Shown here piece after piece: positions 62,967-64,000 of a stretch of 64,000 nucleotides of DNA (position 1 is the stretch's first letter; every line of letters begins with the position of its first letter). The notes beneath the pieces were generated by a model. It did no database searches. It saw only the letters and a program-made list of their open reading frames with translations, and was not told where the DNA came from. Made by a program: the position numbers and the translations under genes. Source of the stretch: CAUZIZ01 sp965218775 (GTDB lineage: Bacteria > Acidobacteriota > UBA6911 > RPQK01 > JAJDTT01); NCBI GenBank assembly GCA_965218775.1, contig CBDCLS010000003.1, positions 558,001 to 622,000 of the forward strand, given 5' to 3'.

Positions 62967-63943
62967 ATGTGTAAGCGATTGGGGCTGCTGATTCCTCTGC
63001 TTTCTCTTTTCGTGGCCGAGCGGGCCGATGCGGGTAGTCCTGAGTTGGTGTCGGTAACAAGGATCTGGGACCAGGCTCAACACAGTGCGTTTACTGATCT
63101 GATCCGCTTTCGGGACAAGTGGTTCTGCATCTTTCGAGAAGGAAAGCAGCACGGGCACGGAGACAAAGGCAAGATCAGGATCATCGAGTCGGGCGATGGA
63201 AACCGATGGGTGTCCGCTGCCCTGTTGTCCTAGGCGGGAGTCGATCTGCACGACCCCAAGCTTTCCGTGACGCCGGGCGGACGACTGATGATGGTGGCAG
63301 TGTCTGCGACGATACGGGGTTCCAGACCCGGGCTCCCCGAGTGTCTTTTTCGGATGACGGTCACGACTGGAGCCCGCTGCAAAGGGTCCTGGCAGAGGAG
63401 CACTGGCTCTGGCGCGTGACCTGGCACGAGCGCACTGCCTACTCCGTCTCTAAGCTGGGCGATGGGAAGGATACTCGACGGGTCATACTCTACTCCAGCA
63501 AAGACGGGCTGGACTGGCAATGGGTCACCGTGTTCAAGGGCATCTCGGCCTGGCCCAATGAGACGACGTTAAGGGTGCTGCCGGGTGGCGAAATGATTGC
63601 GCTTCTGCGGCGTAACAAAACGGGTTGGATCGGGCGTAGCCTTCCGCCCTATAGGTCGTGGGTCTGGAAGGACACCGGACATCGGCTCGGAGGCCCCAAC
63701 TTCATTCGGCTACCCAATGGTCAGCTGTGGGCGGGCAGCCGAGATTATCGCGGTGACGAACACCGGACCGTCCTGGCCAAGATGACGCCGACCAGCTACG
63801 AGCCCGTCTTGACCCTTCCCAGCGGTGGAGACACCAGTTATCCAGGCCTGGTGTGGTACGAAGGTCTGCTTTGGATGAGCTACTATTCCTCGCACGAAGA
63901 GAGGACGTCAATCTACCTGGCCAGGATCCGAATCACTGAATGA
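62967..63943 (+). pseudogene. Sialidase-like exported protein with stop codon and frameshift
   Basis: ATG 62967 gives a signal peptide (LGLLIPLLSLFVAERADAGS) and FTDLIRFRDKWFCIFREGKQ, then a TAG after SAALLS (63231-63233), where sense sequence resumes in frame (AGVDLHDPKLSVTPGGRLMM). Near 63290 the frame shifts and the rest (APRVSFSDDGHDWSPLQRVL, ILYSSKDGLDWQWVTVFKGI, GGDTSYPGLVWYEGLLWMSY) is in +1 to 63943. Two independent lesions make it a pseudogene. Shine-Dalgarno TAGGAG survives, but the IS ends 14 bp upstream of the ATG. Confidence 0.8.
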
Positions 63944-64000
63944 AGGAGTTGTAGCGACTGATCCAGCGGTCGGGTTGGGTACGGCCGCATGGTCCCTCCC

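Overview
The window looks like a chromosomal segment from a member of the Acidobacteriota, or a close relative, probably from a metagenome. Three points support this. Three serine/threonine kinases fused to WD40/PD40 propellers end in the NWFEELKRLVPT-type tail. There are many Tat-exported or lipoprotein catabolic proteins (Gfo/Idh/MocA, sialidase/BNR, GH-like TIM barrels, PQQ propellers). A c-di-GMP-I type riboswitch precedes secreted proteins. Assignment below phylum is not possible from the sequence alone. There is no rRNA, complete tRNA or CRISPR array.

Layout. 1-8.6 kb: minus-strand catabolic/export genes (two Gfo/Idh/MocA oxidoreductases, a sialidase-like propeller, a DUF305+LVIVD protein, a GH-like protein). 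8.9-21.3 kb: plus-strand exported proteins (FG-GAP propeller, GH32/43-like propeller protein, MOSC-like protein, two paralogous sialidase-like proteins, a Tat GH-like protein), several of them frameshifted, plus a conserved Cys-rich hypothetical. 21.5-31 kb: a mobile zone with an IS1380-family element that splits a small ORF, a D-threonine-aldolase tail, a DMFase-like Tat protein, a deleted inverted copy of the 12.4-kb gene, two tandem tyrosine recombinases and a Kelch protein. 31.5-38.8 kb: a MITE, an AT-richer two-gene Tat operon, a PQQ dehydrogenase, SixA, transposase and integrase remnants, and the 3' half of a tRNA-Arg (old attachment site). 38.9-44.7 kb: a minus-strand operon of riboswitch, two subtilases with C-terminal WSD hexapeptide repeats, and a duplicated MASE-like membrane protein. 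45-58.9 kb: an SH3 protein with the same riboswitch, a CheW fragment, and three kinase/propeller genes (one frameshifted, one split by a MITE, one intact), with an IS4-family element and an MBL hydrolase. 59-64 kb: an NTT-like translocase, an ISNCY-type transposase and a decayed sialidase.

The most coherent functional unit is the putative c-di-GMP-controlled secreted protease operon, whose aptamer is duplicated upstream of an SH3 protein about 1.5 kb away. The rest of the gene content points to extracellular glycan or polymer use with local kinase sensing. At least ten genes are broken by frameshifts, stops, deletions or insertions, and several dispersed repeat families and MITEs are present, so this is an actively rearranging, decaying accessory region.
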